Source: Arcticimaribacter sp002477625
GTDB lineage: Bacteria; Bacteroidota; Bacteroidia; Flavobacteriales; Flavobacteriaceae
DNA length: 64,000 nucleotides
Assembly (NCBI GenBank): GCA_943846665.1
Contig: OX044358.1
Span: 868,001-932,000, forward strand
Direction: 5' to 3'
Every line of letters begins with the position of its first letter. Position 1 is the stretch's first letter. Under the pieces are notes generated by a model. It saw only the letters and a program-made list of their open reading frames with translations, made no database searches and was not told where the DNA came from. Both the position numbers and the translations under genes were made by a program. Shown piece by piece: positions 1-6,862 of this stretch.

Positions 1-181
1 TTTTTTGGTTTGGACCGAATTCACCCGCGTAAGGATTAAGACTTAAATTTGTGAATCCTTTGGCTGTATTTTCTCTTTGATTTAAAGCTTTTTCTAAAGA
101 TTTATGATCAATGTCTTGGTCGTAAAAGTCTTTAACTAAATCAACAGGATTGCTCTTAAAAGTATTTTCTTTTTGATTCAT
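1..181 (-). CDS. Partial hypothetical protein (N-terminal 60 residues)
   Basis: An open frame starts at an ATG read from 181 down and runs off the left edge without a stop, so only the N-terminus is visible. It begins MNQKENTFKSNPVDLVKDFY and is rich in Asn, Lys and Asp, with no signal peptide or membrane segment. The last visible residues (LNPYAGEFGPNQK) faintly resemble the opening of some DUF1800-type proteins, but this is too short to rely on. Function not recognised. It points away from the accessory genes that follow. Confidence 0.5.
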   Translation of the reverse strand, partial: MNQKENTFKSNPVDLVKDFYDQDIDHKSLEKALNQRENTAKGFTNLSLNPYAGEFGPNQK

Positions 182-467
182 AAAATTTAATGTATCGAAT
201 TAAATATAACAATAATATCGGTTTATTTAAAATTAGCATGATAACGATGTAACTTAGTTTATCCACTTACATTAAAAACATCCATCTACAACTTCCCCCA
301 TAACCTAAATACCAATAGGAAACTCCTAAACTAATTACATCTGTAACTATTTAAATAACATTTTAATAAGGAGAATGTCAGGGGTTTAATATATGCATAT
401 CAGAAAATACTGATAGAGTAGTTGAATAATCCTTTTATAGGAGAGTCTATCAAATCTTCTTATTCCT
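182..467. other. Non-coding stretch with a small dyad
   Basis: I see no convincing gene here. The notable element is a dyad, TATCAG (398-403) and CTGATA (410-415) with a 6-nt AT spacer. It lies downstream of the minus-strand pair at 468-855 and upstream of the minus-strand partial gene, so it could be an operator or part of a weak terminator. There is no clear T-run terminator. Confidence 0.3.
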
Positions 468-680
468 TCATTCTGATACACTTTGATTAATTAACCTCTT
501 AACTTTAATATTACCCTTCATACTATTTTCCCACTCTAATAAATCCTTTTCTGTTATGTATTTTGAATGAGTAGATACTTCTATCATCTTTAATCCTCTA
601 TTTCTTCTCCAATCTTCTATGGTTACTCTATCTACTCCATAGAGTTCCATTAAATCCTTTTTACTCAATCTTCTTTCCAT
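468..680 (-). CDS. Excisionase/MerR-like helix-turn-helix protein
   Basis: A 70-residue protein whose first ~50 residues have the pattern of the HTH_17 (excisionase/MerR-like) DNA-binding fold: KKDLMELYGVDRVTIEDWRR followed by a short wing and ITEKDLLEWE. Such small proteins bind DNA as directionality factors or repressors, commonly in Bacteroidota mobile elements. Its start overlaps the end of the upstream gene (661-855) by 20 nt, so the two are probably co-transcribed and translationally coupled. No integrase is visible in the window, so a role in excision is inference. It could equally be a local repressor. Confidence 0.6.
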   Translation of the reverse strand: MERRLSKKDLMELYGVDRVTIEDWRRNRGLKMIEVSTHSKYITEKDLLEWENSMKGNIKVKRLINQSVSE

Positions 681-855
681 ATACTTTTATCTCTTCTTTT
701 TCTAATAGTTCTTTAAACGTCTTTCTATAAGTTTCTCTGTCTCCTGATATTCTGTACTTATCTATTTTATAGTAGAAGTTCTTAATTAGTTCTGATTTCT
801 TTTTAAGTATATCTACCATATATCTTGCTTGTTCATCTGTTATCTTTTCTTTCAT
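661..855 (-). CDS. Small charged helical protein of unknown function
   Basis: A 64-residue, Lys/Glu-rich, probably all-helical protein (MKEKITDEQARYMVDILKKK at the N-terminus). I recognise no family. It overlaps the downstream HTH gene by 20 nt in another frame, which argues that both are expressed together. A dyad (AACCTCG 892-898, CGAGGTT 921-927) sits just upstream and could be a leader structure or operator. The location in an AT-rich gene-poor region suggests an accessory element gene. Confidence 0.45.
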   Translation of the reverse strand: MKEKITDEQARYMVDILKKKSELIKNFYYKIDKYRISGDRETYRKTFKELLEKEEIKVYGKKIE

Positions 856-1338
856 ATTATTTCGTTTCAGAGTATTTTAAAAAACAGTAATAACCTCGTG
901 CTTGTAATACTTAATCAGTTCGAGGTTGATACTCTTTATTTTAAACTTTTCAGTTGATTTAAGTTAAGTAGTTATTAGATACAGTAATCCCCTTTGAGGG
1001 TTTTTACTCCTTTAGAATAGTGAGTTTTAAATTTCCTCTGACCAGTTAGTTTTCATCCCCCATATCAGATTTATAGTAAAACCATTTTTGTAACTATTGG
1101 TGAAACCTTTTCCGTTATGTTTAGATATTATTTCAATCCCACAGAATACTAACCAACTTCTAACCCTAATCCTTTCCCCATCTTCGTTTCCTCATCTATG
1201 GTTGTTGGATAAAGGGTGGTCTACTCTTAACCCCTATGATGGAGAGTAGGTTACATATATAAATATTAGAAACTTTAGAAAACGTAAAGAAAATGAGTTG
1301 AAAAAAGAAGAAATAACTTTTGCCAAATCTAACAGAGG

Positions 1339-1380
1339 TTGGAACAAGATTTGTTCCAAATGGAACATTTTTTGTTCCAA
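1339..1380. promoter_or_regulatory. Tandem GGAAC/GTTCC palindromes
   Basis: TTGGAACAA (1339-1347), a 3-nt spacer GAT, then TTGTTCCAA (1351-1359) form a perfect 9-bp dyad. A second dyad follows at once: TGGAACA (1361-1367), five T, TGTTCCA (1373-1379). Two adjacent symmetric sites with the same half-site are typical of repressor operators or iteron-type binding sites. No ligand protein can be assigned. The HTH protein at 468-680 and the PadR-like protein at 1662-2012 are the local candidates. Confidence 0.5.
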
Positions 1381-1431
1381 ATTAAGTATATTTTAATTTC
1401 TATATATCTGTATATCAATTATATATGATAT

Positions 1432-1490
1432 TGGTTTTAGTACTGGAGGTACCACTTTTTAACCCTTTAAATCATTGATTTAGAGGGTTT
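1432..1490 (+). repeat. 59-nt hairpin repeat, copy 1
   Basis: Matches 2792-2850 without gaps at 54 of 59 positions by eye. The conserved front part reads TAGTACTGGAGGTACCAC. The rear part folds into a 13-bp hairpin (1461-1473 with 1477-1489, loop ATT) followed by T-rich DNA, so it can act as a Rho-independent terminator. One base pair differs from copy 2 by a compensatory change (C1463-G1487 here, T2823-A2847 there), which points to selection on RNA or hairpin structure. Confidence 0.65.
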
Positions 1491-1500
1491 TATCTTTTTA

Positions 1501-1532
1501 TACACCTCCTTGTGTAAAGTTTTGTGTAAAGT
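1501..1532. promoter_or_regulatory. GTGTAAAGT operator-like sites upstream of the PadR-like gene
   Basis: GTGTAAAGT occurs at 1512-1520 and again at 1524-1532, 12 bp apart, and TACAC at 1501-1505 makes an inverted partner to the first. The same half-site, as a perfect palindrome, recurs at 2679-2751. They lie ~130 nt upstream of the PadR-like start, so autoregulation is the simplest reading. This is inference from position and symmetry. Confidence 0.4.
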
Positions 1533-1661
1533 TATTCGGTTCTTTTTAGTTCATAGAGTGTGTTGTTGTTTCAAACTTCTACATATAAATATTAAAGAGT
1601 TTTATTTTTTTAAAAACATTTAGTATGTTTGTATTATAGAACTTGTATAATACTTTGTCAC

Positions 1662-2012
1662 ATGATAACAGATTTACTTAATTCGTGGGAAGAAACATAT
1701 AAAAAAGGTCAGTTAACCCTATGGATTTTTCTATCACTTAAAGATGGGGATAAGTATGTGGATGAGATAAAGTCATTTATTGAAAACATGTCAAACAATA
1801 CTATATCATGTGAGGAACAAAGTATATACAGAAGTTTAAGAAAATATCTTCATTTAGAGATTGTAGAATTTAATTTAAAAGAAGGAAATAGAGGTCCTGA
1901 AAGGAAATACTATAAACTAACTGAATTAGGTGACAATTTACTTAACCAATTCATCGAAAGAAATATCAATTTATTTTATGACGAGAAAATAAAAAAACTA
2001 TTAAAAAGGTAA
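1662..2012 (+). CDS. PadR-like winged-helix transcriptional regulator
   Basis: A 116-residue protein from ATG 1662. The open frame extends back to a TTG at 1629, but the extension (YYRTCIILCH) does not look like a PadR start. The stretch KKGQLTLWIFLSLKDGDKYV followed by a YRSLRKY helix and RKYYKLTELG wing matches the PadR-type winged helix, with a short C-terminal helix for dimerisation. It ends 4 nt before the next gene, so the two form an operon. PadR proteins usually repress a neighbouring membrane or efflux gene. Here the target would be the downstream membrane protein, and the flanking GTGTAAAGT sites are candidate operators. Ligand unknown. Confidence 0.7.
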   Translation: MITDLLNSWEETYKKGQLTLWIFLSLKDGDKYVDEIKSFIENMSNNTISCEEQSIYRSLRKYLHLEIVEFNLKEGNRGPERKYYKLTELGDNLLNQFIERNINLFYDEKIKKLLKR

Positions 2013-2016
2013 TAAA

Positions 2017-2439
2017 ATGAAATCAACCATAACCAAACCACTTGTTCAATTTATCTTAGTGACAACTCTACTAACAATTCTGTTTAGAATTTCTTTATCA
2101 GAATTATTGAATAATCAACTGTGGAATTTAGTGTTTATCCCCCCAGTAATTTATTTTATTCTAATGTATGTTTCGGGAAGGTTCTTCGGAATCAAAGAAT
2201 ATGAATATTTACCAATTGGTGATATTGGTTTTAGATTTCATCTATCCACCATTGTTGTTTTCTTCACTGTCTCATATTCGATGTCTTACCTTGAATATCT
2301 GTCAAGTTCAGAACCAAGAGGTATAATTGATACTACATTATTGATTTGGGGGATATTATTGTTTAGTCACTTTGTGTTTTACCAAAAATTTAAAAGGAAC
2401 AACATCAAAGGAATGAACAAAGAAGATATTTTTGAATGA
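2017..2439 (+). CDS. Small integral membrane protein, PadR-linked
   Basis: 140 residues with about four hydrophobic helices (roughly 8-30, 38-56, 75-95 and 107-122) and a basic C-terminus (FKRNNIKGMNKED). I recognise no family. The gene starts 4 nt after the PadR-like regulator and was probably co-transcribed with it. Regulator plus small membrane protein is a common arrangement for envelope-stress or drug-responsive units, but nothing in this sequence shows transport residues. It is followed by ~500 nt of non-coding DNA with operator palindromes and the second hairpin repeat. Confidence 0.6.
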   Translation: MKSTITKPLVQFILVTTLLTILFRISLSELLNNQLWNLVFIPPVIYFILMYVSGRFFGIKEYEYLPIGDIGFRFHLSTIVVFFTVSYSMSYLEYLSSSEPRGIIDTTLLIWGILLFSHFVFYQKFKRNNIKGMNKEDIFE

Positions 2440-2678
2440 CTTTGGTTCAGAATCTACCTATAAAGTATAGATTGGATTTTTAGTTTCAGTAGGTGTTGGA
2501 TTGGTTCATCATTCCCCAAACCCAAATTAGTATATATTTTTCCTTAGGGTAAAAAATTACCCCCGATATAAAAACCACTAAGATTGGGGTTAAGTGAAAA
2601 AGTATTTTCTCCAGTTACAAGAAACCTCCCCCATATCTTAATTTTTTAAGGAGTTAATCCAATTTATTCTAAATTTGA

Positions 2679-2751
2679 ACTTTACACAACATATTCAACC
2701 TTACACTATGTGTAAAACTAATTGATGAATACTTTACACTATGTGTAAAGT
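2679..2751. promoter_or_regulatory. ACTTTACAC/GTGTAAAGT palindrome cluster
   Basis: Half-site ACTTTACAC at 2679-2687, palindrome TTACAC-TAT-GTGTAA at 2701-2715, and a perfect 9-bp-arm palindrome with arms at 2731-2739 and 2743-2751. The centres of the two palindromes are 33 bp apart, close to three helical turns. The same half-site occurs upstream of the PadR-like gene (1512-1532). This looks like a multi-site operator, with the PadR-like protein as the nearest candidate binder. Confidence 0.5.
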
Positions 2752-2791
2752 ATCTTTGCATAAGATACTCATTGTCAATAATTTAATTAAA

Positions 2792-2850
2792 TGGTATTAG
2801 TACTGGAGGTACCACATTTAAATCCTTTAAATCATTGATTTAGAGGATTT
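2792..2850 (+). repeat. 59-nt hairpin repeat, copy 2
   Basis: Second copy of the repeat at 1432-1490, in the same orientation and 1360 bp away. The rear part forms a 14-bp hairpin (2820-2833 with 2837-2850, loop ATT, one G-T pair) followed by a T-run, so it would end transcription coming from the PadR operon. Together the copies bracket the PadR and membrane genes. The rest of 2440-2947 has no supported gene. Confidence 0.65.
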
Positions 2851-2947
2851 TTTGTTTTTGAACAAAACTGAAAATGAAGTGTATAAATTCTTTTTCTGTT
2901 CGCCCTAGAAAATAAAAATCGTTTATCTTAAACTAAATACTATATCT

Positions 2948-3898
2948 ATGAAATTGAATTTACTTTTGTTTTTCTTTAGCACCCTGGTAACATTGAGTTG
3001 GGCACAGACACCTAATCTATCGAAATATAACGAGGAAATTAAAAAAGTTGAAGAAACTGTCAAATACTTTGAAGTTGAGAAGATCAATGATCAATTTTAT
3101 ATGTTGATTGGCGGAGGCGGTAATGTTGGGATTTATATTTCAGATGAAAACGTAGTCATGGTAGACAATAAATACGAAATCATAGAAGAGGTACTTATGT
3201 CTTCTCTGAGAGAAATCACAGCCAAACCGATAAAATACATCATCAATACTCATTATCATCATGATCATTCTGACGGAAATAGAGCTTTTGGAAAAATGGG
3301 GATTCCAATAATTTCGCATGAAAATGCAAAAATAAGAATGCAAAAAGTAACAACTCTTTACGGTGGAATTTATGATTTTATAGACGGTTTTGTTCAAGGT
3401 CAATACCCGTCGGAGGCACTTCCCATAATTACATACAACAGTAAACTGACACTCTCAGAAGGTGGTGAAGCTATCGAAATGTATAATTTCGGATCTGGTC
3501 ATACCGATGGCGATACCATAATATATTGTAAAAACGCAAACATTATGCACACGGGTGACGCCTTTGTTCGGTATGGGTATCCTTATGTGGATCTGAATAA
3601 TGGGGGCTCTATCAAAGGAATTATCGAGGTATTAGGATCTATTGCGGCGCTCGCAGATGATCAAACGGTTATTATGCCGGGTCATGGAAACTTGAGTTCT
3701 AAACAGGATGTACTCGATCTGAGGGATTCGCTCATGAACCTCTACCAGAAAACAATTCTAGGGTTAGAAAATGGCCGCAGCTATCAAGAAATTGCGGATT
3801 CAATAGAGGAAACATTGGTGGGAGATCCCAATATGCCGAAAGCTGAGATAACCAAGATAAACTACATCAAATCAATTGAATTGGAGTTGAAGAACTAA
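2948..3898 (+). CDS. Secreted metallo-beta-lactamase-fold hydrolase
   Basis: 316 residues with a signal peptide (1-19, ending SWAQ), so periplasmic or exported. The metal-binding motif HYHHDH is at 102-107, followed by the downstream ligands in GSGHTDGD, HTGDAF and MPGHG. This fits the di-zinc MBL fold close to the B3-like/quinoprotein-relay (SoxH-like) group, whose members have varied and often unknown substrates. Beta-lactamase activity cannot be inferred from the fold alone. The start is an ATG directly before the signal peptide. Neighbours give no pathway: a regulatory repeat region lies upstream and convergent rmuC downstream. Confidence 0.85.
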   Translation: MKLNLLLFFFSTLVTLSWAQTPNLSKYNEEIKKVEETVKYFEVEKINDQFYMLIGGGGNVGIYISDENVVMVDNKYEIIEEVLMSSLREITAKPIKYIINTHYHHDHSDGNRAFGKMGIPIISHENAKIRMQKVTTLYGGIYDFIDGFVQGQYPSEALPIITYNSKLTLSEGGEAIEMYNFGSGHTDGDTIIYCKNANIMHTGDAFVRYGYPYVDLNNGGSIKGIIEVLGSIAALADDQTVIMPGHGNLSSKQDVLDLRDSLMNLYQKTILGLENGRSYQEIADSIEETLVGDPNMPKAEITKINYIKSIELELKN

Positions 3899-3960
3899 TC
3901 TTGGCTGCGAGAAGTTTTTAGTTTCGAAAAATGAAATTGAAAATACCCAGCAGGATCTGA

Positions 3961-5286
3961 TTACTCTTTAAAATCAATCAAAGGATCTACCGGAGGTTTT
4001 TCTAAGACCTGTTCTTCTAATTGCTCTACATTTCGAAGCTTGGAGAGCATCATTCTGGAGCGCGTTGTTACTAAGGTTTCAATTTCATTATTTGCTTCAT
4101 TGAGTTTTTTCTGTGCTTTCTCAAGAACCCCACCGAAGGTTGTAAACTCTTTTTTAACAGATGAAAGTACATTCCAAACCTCACTGCTTCGTTTCTGAAT
4201 TGCAAGTGTTTTAAAGCCCATTTGTAGGCTGTTCAACATTGCGGCTAGAGTTGTGGGGCCTGTAATCACTATTTTATAGTCCCGTTGCAGATCCGTTATT
4301 AAATTAGGTTGCCTTACGATTTCGGCAAAGAGGCCTTCGATAGGTAAAAACATAATCCCAAAATCGGTAGTATGTGGCGGATCGATGTATTTACTAGAAA
4401 TCTCTTTAGCGAAGCGTTTAACAGATTGCACCAAAGCTTTTATGGAAGCATCTATTGCACCCGTATCTCCTGCGTCGTATGCAGTTTGAAGACGGACGTA
4501 GTCTTCTTGAGGGAATTTAGCGTCAATGGGCAGATAAACAGCGGAGTCGTTGGCATCCTTACCCGGAAGTTTGATTGCGTATTCAACGAGAGCATCGGAT
4601 CCCTTTTTGGTTTTAACATTCGATTCATATTGCTCTGGAGATAAAATTTGTTCCAAAATATTACCCAACTGTATTTCTCCTAAAATCCCTCGAGTTTTAA
4701 CATTGCTCAAGACTTTCTTTAAGTCCCCTACTCCCGAAGCTAAATGTTGCATTTCTCCCAATCCTTTTTGGACTTGAAGTAATTGCTGGGTTACCGTTTC
4801 AAAAGATTTGCCCAGACGTTCTTCAAGGGTTTTATGGAGTTTTTCATCTACTGTTTCTCGCATTTTCTCCAAGCGGATCTCTGTAGTTTTTACCAACTCT
4901 TCTTGATTTTGGTTCATTTGATCGAACTTCTGACGTTGTAAGTCGTTGAACTCTTTAACGTTTTTAGAAAATGCACCTTGAAACTCTTTGAGGTTGATTT
5001 TCAATTCTCCTCGATTTTCTTTTGCTGTAGCATTTAAGGTTTCGTTTAATGAAACCAACTTCAGTTCCATTTTCTCCGTCAAACGCTCCAATCCTTGAGT
5101 GAGTTCTTGTCGGTTCTCTTTTAAGCTTTTAGAAAATTCTTCTCGGTTGATCAGAAACTCGTTTCGAATACTGTTCTGAAGAACTTCGTTCAATTCAGAA
5201 GGTGCTTGTTGACCTGGTTTCTTTAGTATTAAATACAGCACCCCCAAGAGAGAGGCCAACGCAGCTACAGTAGTTAAAATAAGCAT
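3961..5286 (-). CDS. rmuC: DNA recombination protein RmuC
   Basis: 441 residues. An N-terminal membrane helix (about 2-20, LTTVAALASLLGVLYLILKK) is followed by a long coiled coil (~35-180, rich in Glu, Lys, Gln) and the conserved RmuC domain (~185-400, including LGNILEQIL, DAKFPQEDY, GIMFLPIEGLFAE and GPTTLAAMLNSLQ). RmuC proteins limit inversion between short inverted repeats and belong to a nuclease-like fold. The exact reaction is not established. Length and domain order are normal for the family. The gene stands alone, with a candidate small RNA and its terminator just upstream. Confidence 0.92.
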   Translation of the reverse strand: MLILTTVAALASLLGVLYLILKKPGQQAPSELNEVLQNSIRNEFLINREEFSKSLKENRQELTQGLERLTEKMELKLVSLNETLNATAKENRGELKINLKEFQGAFSKNVKEFNDLQRQKFDQMNQNQEELVKTTEIRLEKMRETVDEKLHKTLEERLGKSFETVTQQLLQVQKGLGEMQHLASGVGDLKKVLSNVKTRGILGEIQLGNILEQILSPEQYESNVKTKKGSDALVEYAIKLPGKDANDSAVYLPIDAKFPQEDYVRLQTAYDAGDTGAIDASIKALVQSVKRFAKEISSKYIDPPHTTDFGIMFLPIEGLFAEIVRQPNLITDLQRDYKIVITGPTTLAAMLNSLQMGFKTLAIQKRSSEVWNVLSSVKKEFTTFGGVLEKAQKKLNEANNEIETLVTTRSRMMLSKLRNVEQLEEQVLEKPPVDPLIDFKE

Positions 5287-5374
5287 ATTAAAATTTATTG
5301 AAAATTAATGATTTATTTCATTAGTGAAAACAATTGAGAAAACTACTTATCAACCTTTGTGGCAAAAAGCCTTT

Positions 5375-5486
5375 AAAATAAAAAAAGCCCTCCAAGTAAT
5401 TGGAAAGCTCTTCACTGGTTTTCTACAAACCTCTTGCACTTTCGTGCAAGCAACACAACTTCTTTTCTCTGAAGCAGAGTAGATTT
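5375..5486 (-). ncRNA. Candidate structured small RNA (~110 nt)
   Basis: Read on the minus strand, a perfect -7 box TATCTTTG (5499-5492) is followed by an untranslated stretch with three stem-loops. These are CTCTG/CAGAG (5479-5467), a perfect 7-bp stem CTTGCAC/GTGCAAG with loop GAAA (5450-5433), and a terminator hairpin (5409-5386) followed by seven T. There is no open frame. It lies between the 3' end of the MaoC-like gene and rmuC and ends before rmuC, so it is an independent transcript or a 3'-UTR-derived RNA, not an rmuC leader. I cannot assign it to a named RNA family. Confidence 0.55.
5379..5409 (-). terminator. Rho-independent terminator of the candidate small RNA
   Basis: On the minus strand, a 10-bp stem (5409-5400 with 5395-5386, loop TTAC, two G-T pairs) is followed by seven T residues. 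The T-run lies on the minus side only, which fixes the direction. Confidence 0.75.
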
Positions 5487-5491
5487 GAATA

Positions 5492-5499
5492 CAAAGATA
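5492..5499 (-). promoter_or_regulatory. TATCTTTG -7 box for the candidate small RNA
   Basis: Exact match to the Bacteroidota -7 consensus TAnnTTTG, reading leftwards, placing a transcript start near 5486. No good -33 TTG is seen at the usual distance, so the assignment rests on the -7 box, the hairpins and the terminator together. Confidence 0.5.
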
Positions 5500-5532
5500 G
5501 GTTTTTCCTTGGAACTTTAATTCTAAAACAAA

Positions 5533-5988
5533 TTATTCATAAACTATTGTTATCATCTTAGCTACACAGGCAGGTTTTCGCACACCTTTAATCTCGATGG
5601 TTACCTTCCAAATAATCTTGAGGCTATTGAATTTTTGATCTTCAGCACTCTCGATATGGACAATTCCGCGTAAGAAAGAACCCTCGGTTACAGGATGGGG
5701 AAAACGCACCTCTTCTAGCCCGTAATTATAACCCATTTTAAGGGAGGAAACTTCGAGAACATCGGTTAAGAATTTTGGGATTAATGCAATAGATAAAAAC
5801 CCATGGGCTATGGTTGACTTATAAGGTGACTCCAGTTTGGCACGCTCTTGATCGACATGGATCCATTGATAATCTTTTGTCGCTGCTGCAAAATGATCGA
5901 TCATTTCTTGCTCGACTTGTAACCATGGTGATGGTTCTAATGTGGTTCCTTGTAGGGTTTTAAATTCAGTAAAATCTTTTAAGATCAT
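5533..5988 (-). CDS. MaoC-like (R)-specific enoyl-CoA hydratase
   Basis: 151 residues in a single hot-dog fold. The hydratase signature is visible: FAAATKDYQWIHVDQERAK supplies the catalytic Asp and His, and SPYKSTIAHGFLSIALIPKF forms the central helix and following motif. These enzymes hydrate trans-2-enoyl-CoA to (R)-3-hydroxyacyl-CoA in fatty-acid turnover. The gene lies 42 nt downstream of a TetR-type regulator on the same strand, with etfB-etfA divergent from that regulator, a setting that fits acyl-CoA metabolism. The chain-length preference cannot be read from the sequence. Length is normal for the NodN/MaoC-like single-domain group. Confidence 0.88.
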   Translation of the reverse strand: MILKDFTEFKTLQGTTLEPSPWLQVEQEMIDHFAAATKDYQWIHVDQERAKLESPYKSTIAHGFLSIALIPKFLTDVLEVSSLKMGYNYGLEEVRFPHPVTEGSFLRGIVHIESAEDQKFNSLKIIWKVTIEIKGVRKPACVAKMITIVYE

Positions 5989-6030
5989 TGGGATTCTTGT
6001 TTAGGGTTTTGATTTTAAATTATTTATTGA

Positions 6031-6675
6031 TCATTCAAACTGCTTGAAAATAAGGTCATTCATAATATGGGCATGCATCTCTATGTTTTCATCCGTAAAC
6101 GGCGATATCCCATATTCTGCTTCTAATGTCTGAGCAAGAACAAAAAAGCTACTGGTTGCTCCAAACATAATGCTTACAAAATTTGCAACAGGAATGGCTT
6201 TGAATTCAGCTAAATCTTTACTTTCTGTTATGGGTTTGTGACTGAACCACACTACAGGCATAAGCAAGTGTTGACTGACAAAATCGTATCGCCAAGATTT
6301 TCTCCCCATTTCCTGAAGTAAAATTTTATACATGGAAGGAAATTTTGCCATCAGATGTAAATATTGTCTTGTAAACGCTTTTAGCAGGGCTATTCCACTC
6401 AAATCACTGTGTTCTTTTCTTACTTCTTCATAGCGCTCCATAATCTTGGCCGACAAATGAATGATGGACTGCTTCCAAAGGTCTTCTTTATTTTCAAAAT
6501 GGTAACTAATCAAGGGTGTGGTTACGCCTACCATGGCTGCAACTTCTTTGAGTTGGGCTCCTTCATAACCATGCTCTGAAAAAACAACCAAAGCAGCTTC
6601 TAACAAAACTGTGGTGTCTAGTTTTTCTGACGCGACGGGTCTCCCTCTTTTTCTTTTAACATTCAAACTACTCAT
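6031..6675 (-). CDS. TetR-family transcriptional regulator
   Basis: 214 residues. The N-terminal HTH (about residues 17-65) has the TetR pattern: LLEAALVVFSEHGYEGAQLK, then VAAMVGVTTPLISYHFENKE. The C-terminal all-helical region would bind a ligand and dimerise. A Lys/Arg-rich arm (KRKRGRP) precedes the HTH. Its neighbours, the MaoC-like hydratase downstream and etfBA divergent, suggest a fatty-acid or acyl-CoA responsive repressor like FadR-type TetR proteins of other bacteria. That is inference from context. The 187-nt divergent gap contains AT-rich symmetric DNA (TTTATTT/AAATAAA around 6733-6763) that could be the operator. Confidence 0.88.
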   Translation of the reverse strand: MSSLNVKRKRGRPVASEKLDTTVLLEAALVVFSEHGYEGAQLKEVAAMVGVTTPLISYHFENKEDLWKQSIIHLSAKIMERYEEVRKEHSDLSGIALLKAFTRQYLHLMAKFPSMYKILLQEMGRKSWRYDFVSQHLLMPVVWFSHKPITESKDLAEFKAIPVANFVSIMFGATSSFFVLAQTLEAEYGISPFTDENIEMHAHIMNDLIFKQFE

Positions 6676-6862
6676 AAAGAAATCATTGCAACTTATTTTC
6701 TAAAAACATCTCGAATATGAAAATAATGAAATTTATTTGAAATTAAATTGAAATTAAATAAAATTTTCATCATTTTTGTAGCGTATATTCACCTACAGTT
6801 TTTTGTTACATACTGCAAATTACTAGAAGTAAACAGAAAAAGAAACTTATTAAAGAAAATAT

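Larger units (their letters stand above)
856..1661. other. Long non-coding accessory region with several dyads
   Basis: About 800 nt without a supported gene on either strand. It holds a dyad AACCTCG/CGAGGTT (892-927), a 7-bp hairpin CTACTCT/AGAGTAG (1221-1249), two GGAAC-type palindromes (1339-1380), the first copy of a 59-nt hairpin repeat (1432-1490), and GTGTAAAGT sites (1501-1532). The density of symmetric elements suggests regulation or recombination rather than a lost gene. The TTG-initiated extension of the PadR-like frame to 1629 lies in this region and I do not favour it. Confidence 0.4.

Noticed and set aside
1432..1460. Resemblance of the repeat's front part to the 3' end of a 5S rRNA (GGTACTGG-like) before an rRNA-type terminator
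   Set aside because: No 5S-like sequence or pairing precedes either copy, so the similarity is limited to a few bases.
2948..3898. Calling the MBL-fold protein a beta-lactamase resistance gene
   Set aside because: The fold and zinc motif are shared by many unrelated hydrolases, and nothing here points to antibiotic substrates.
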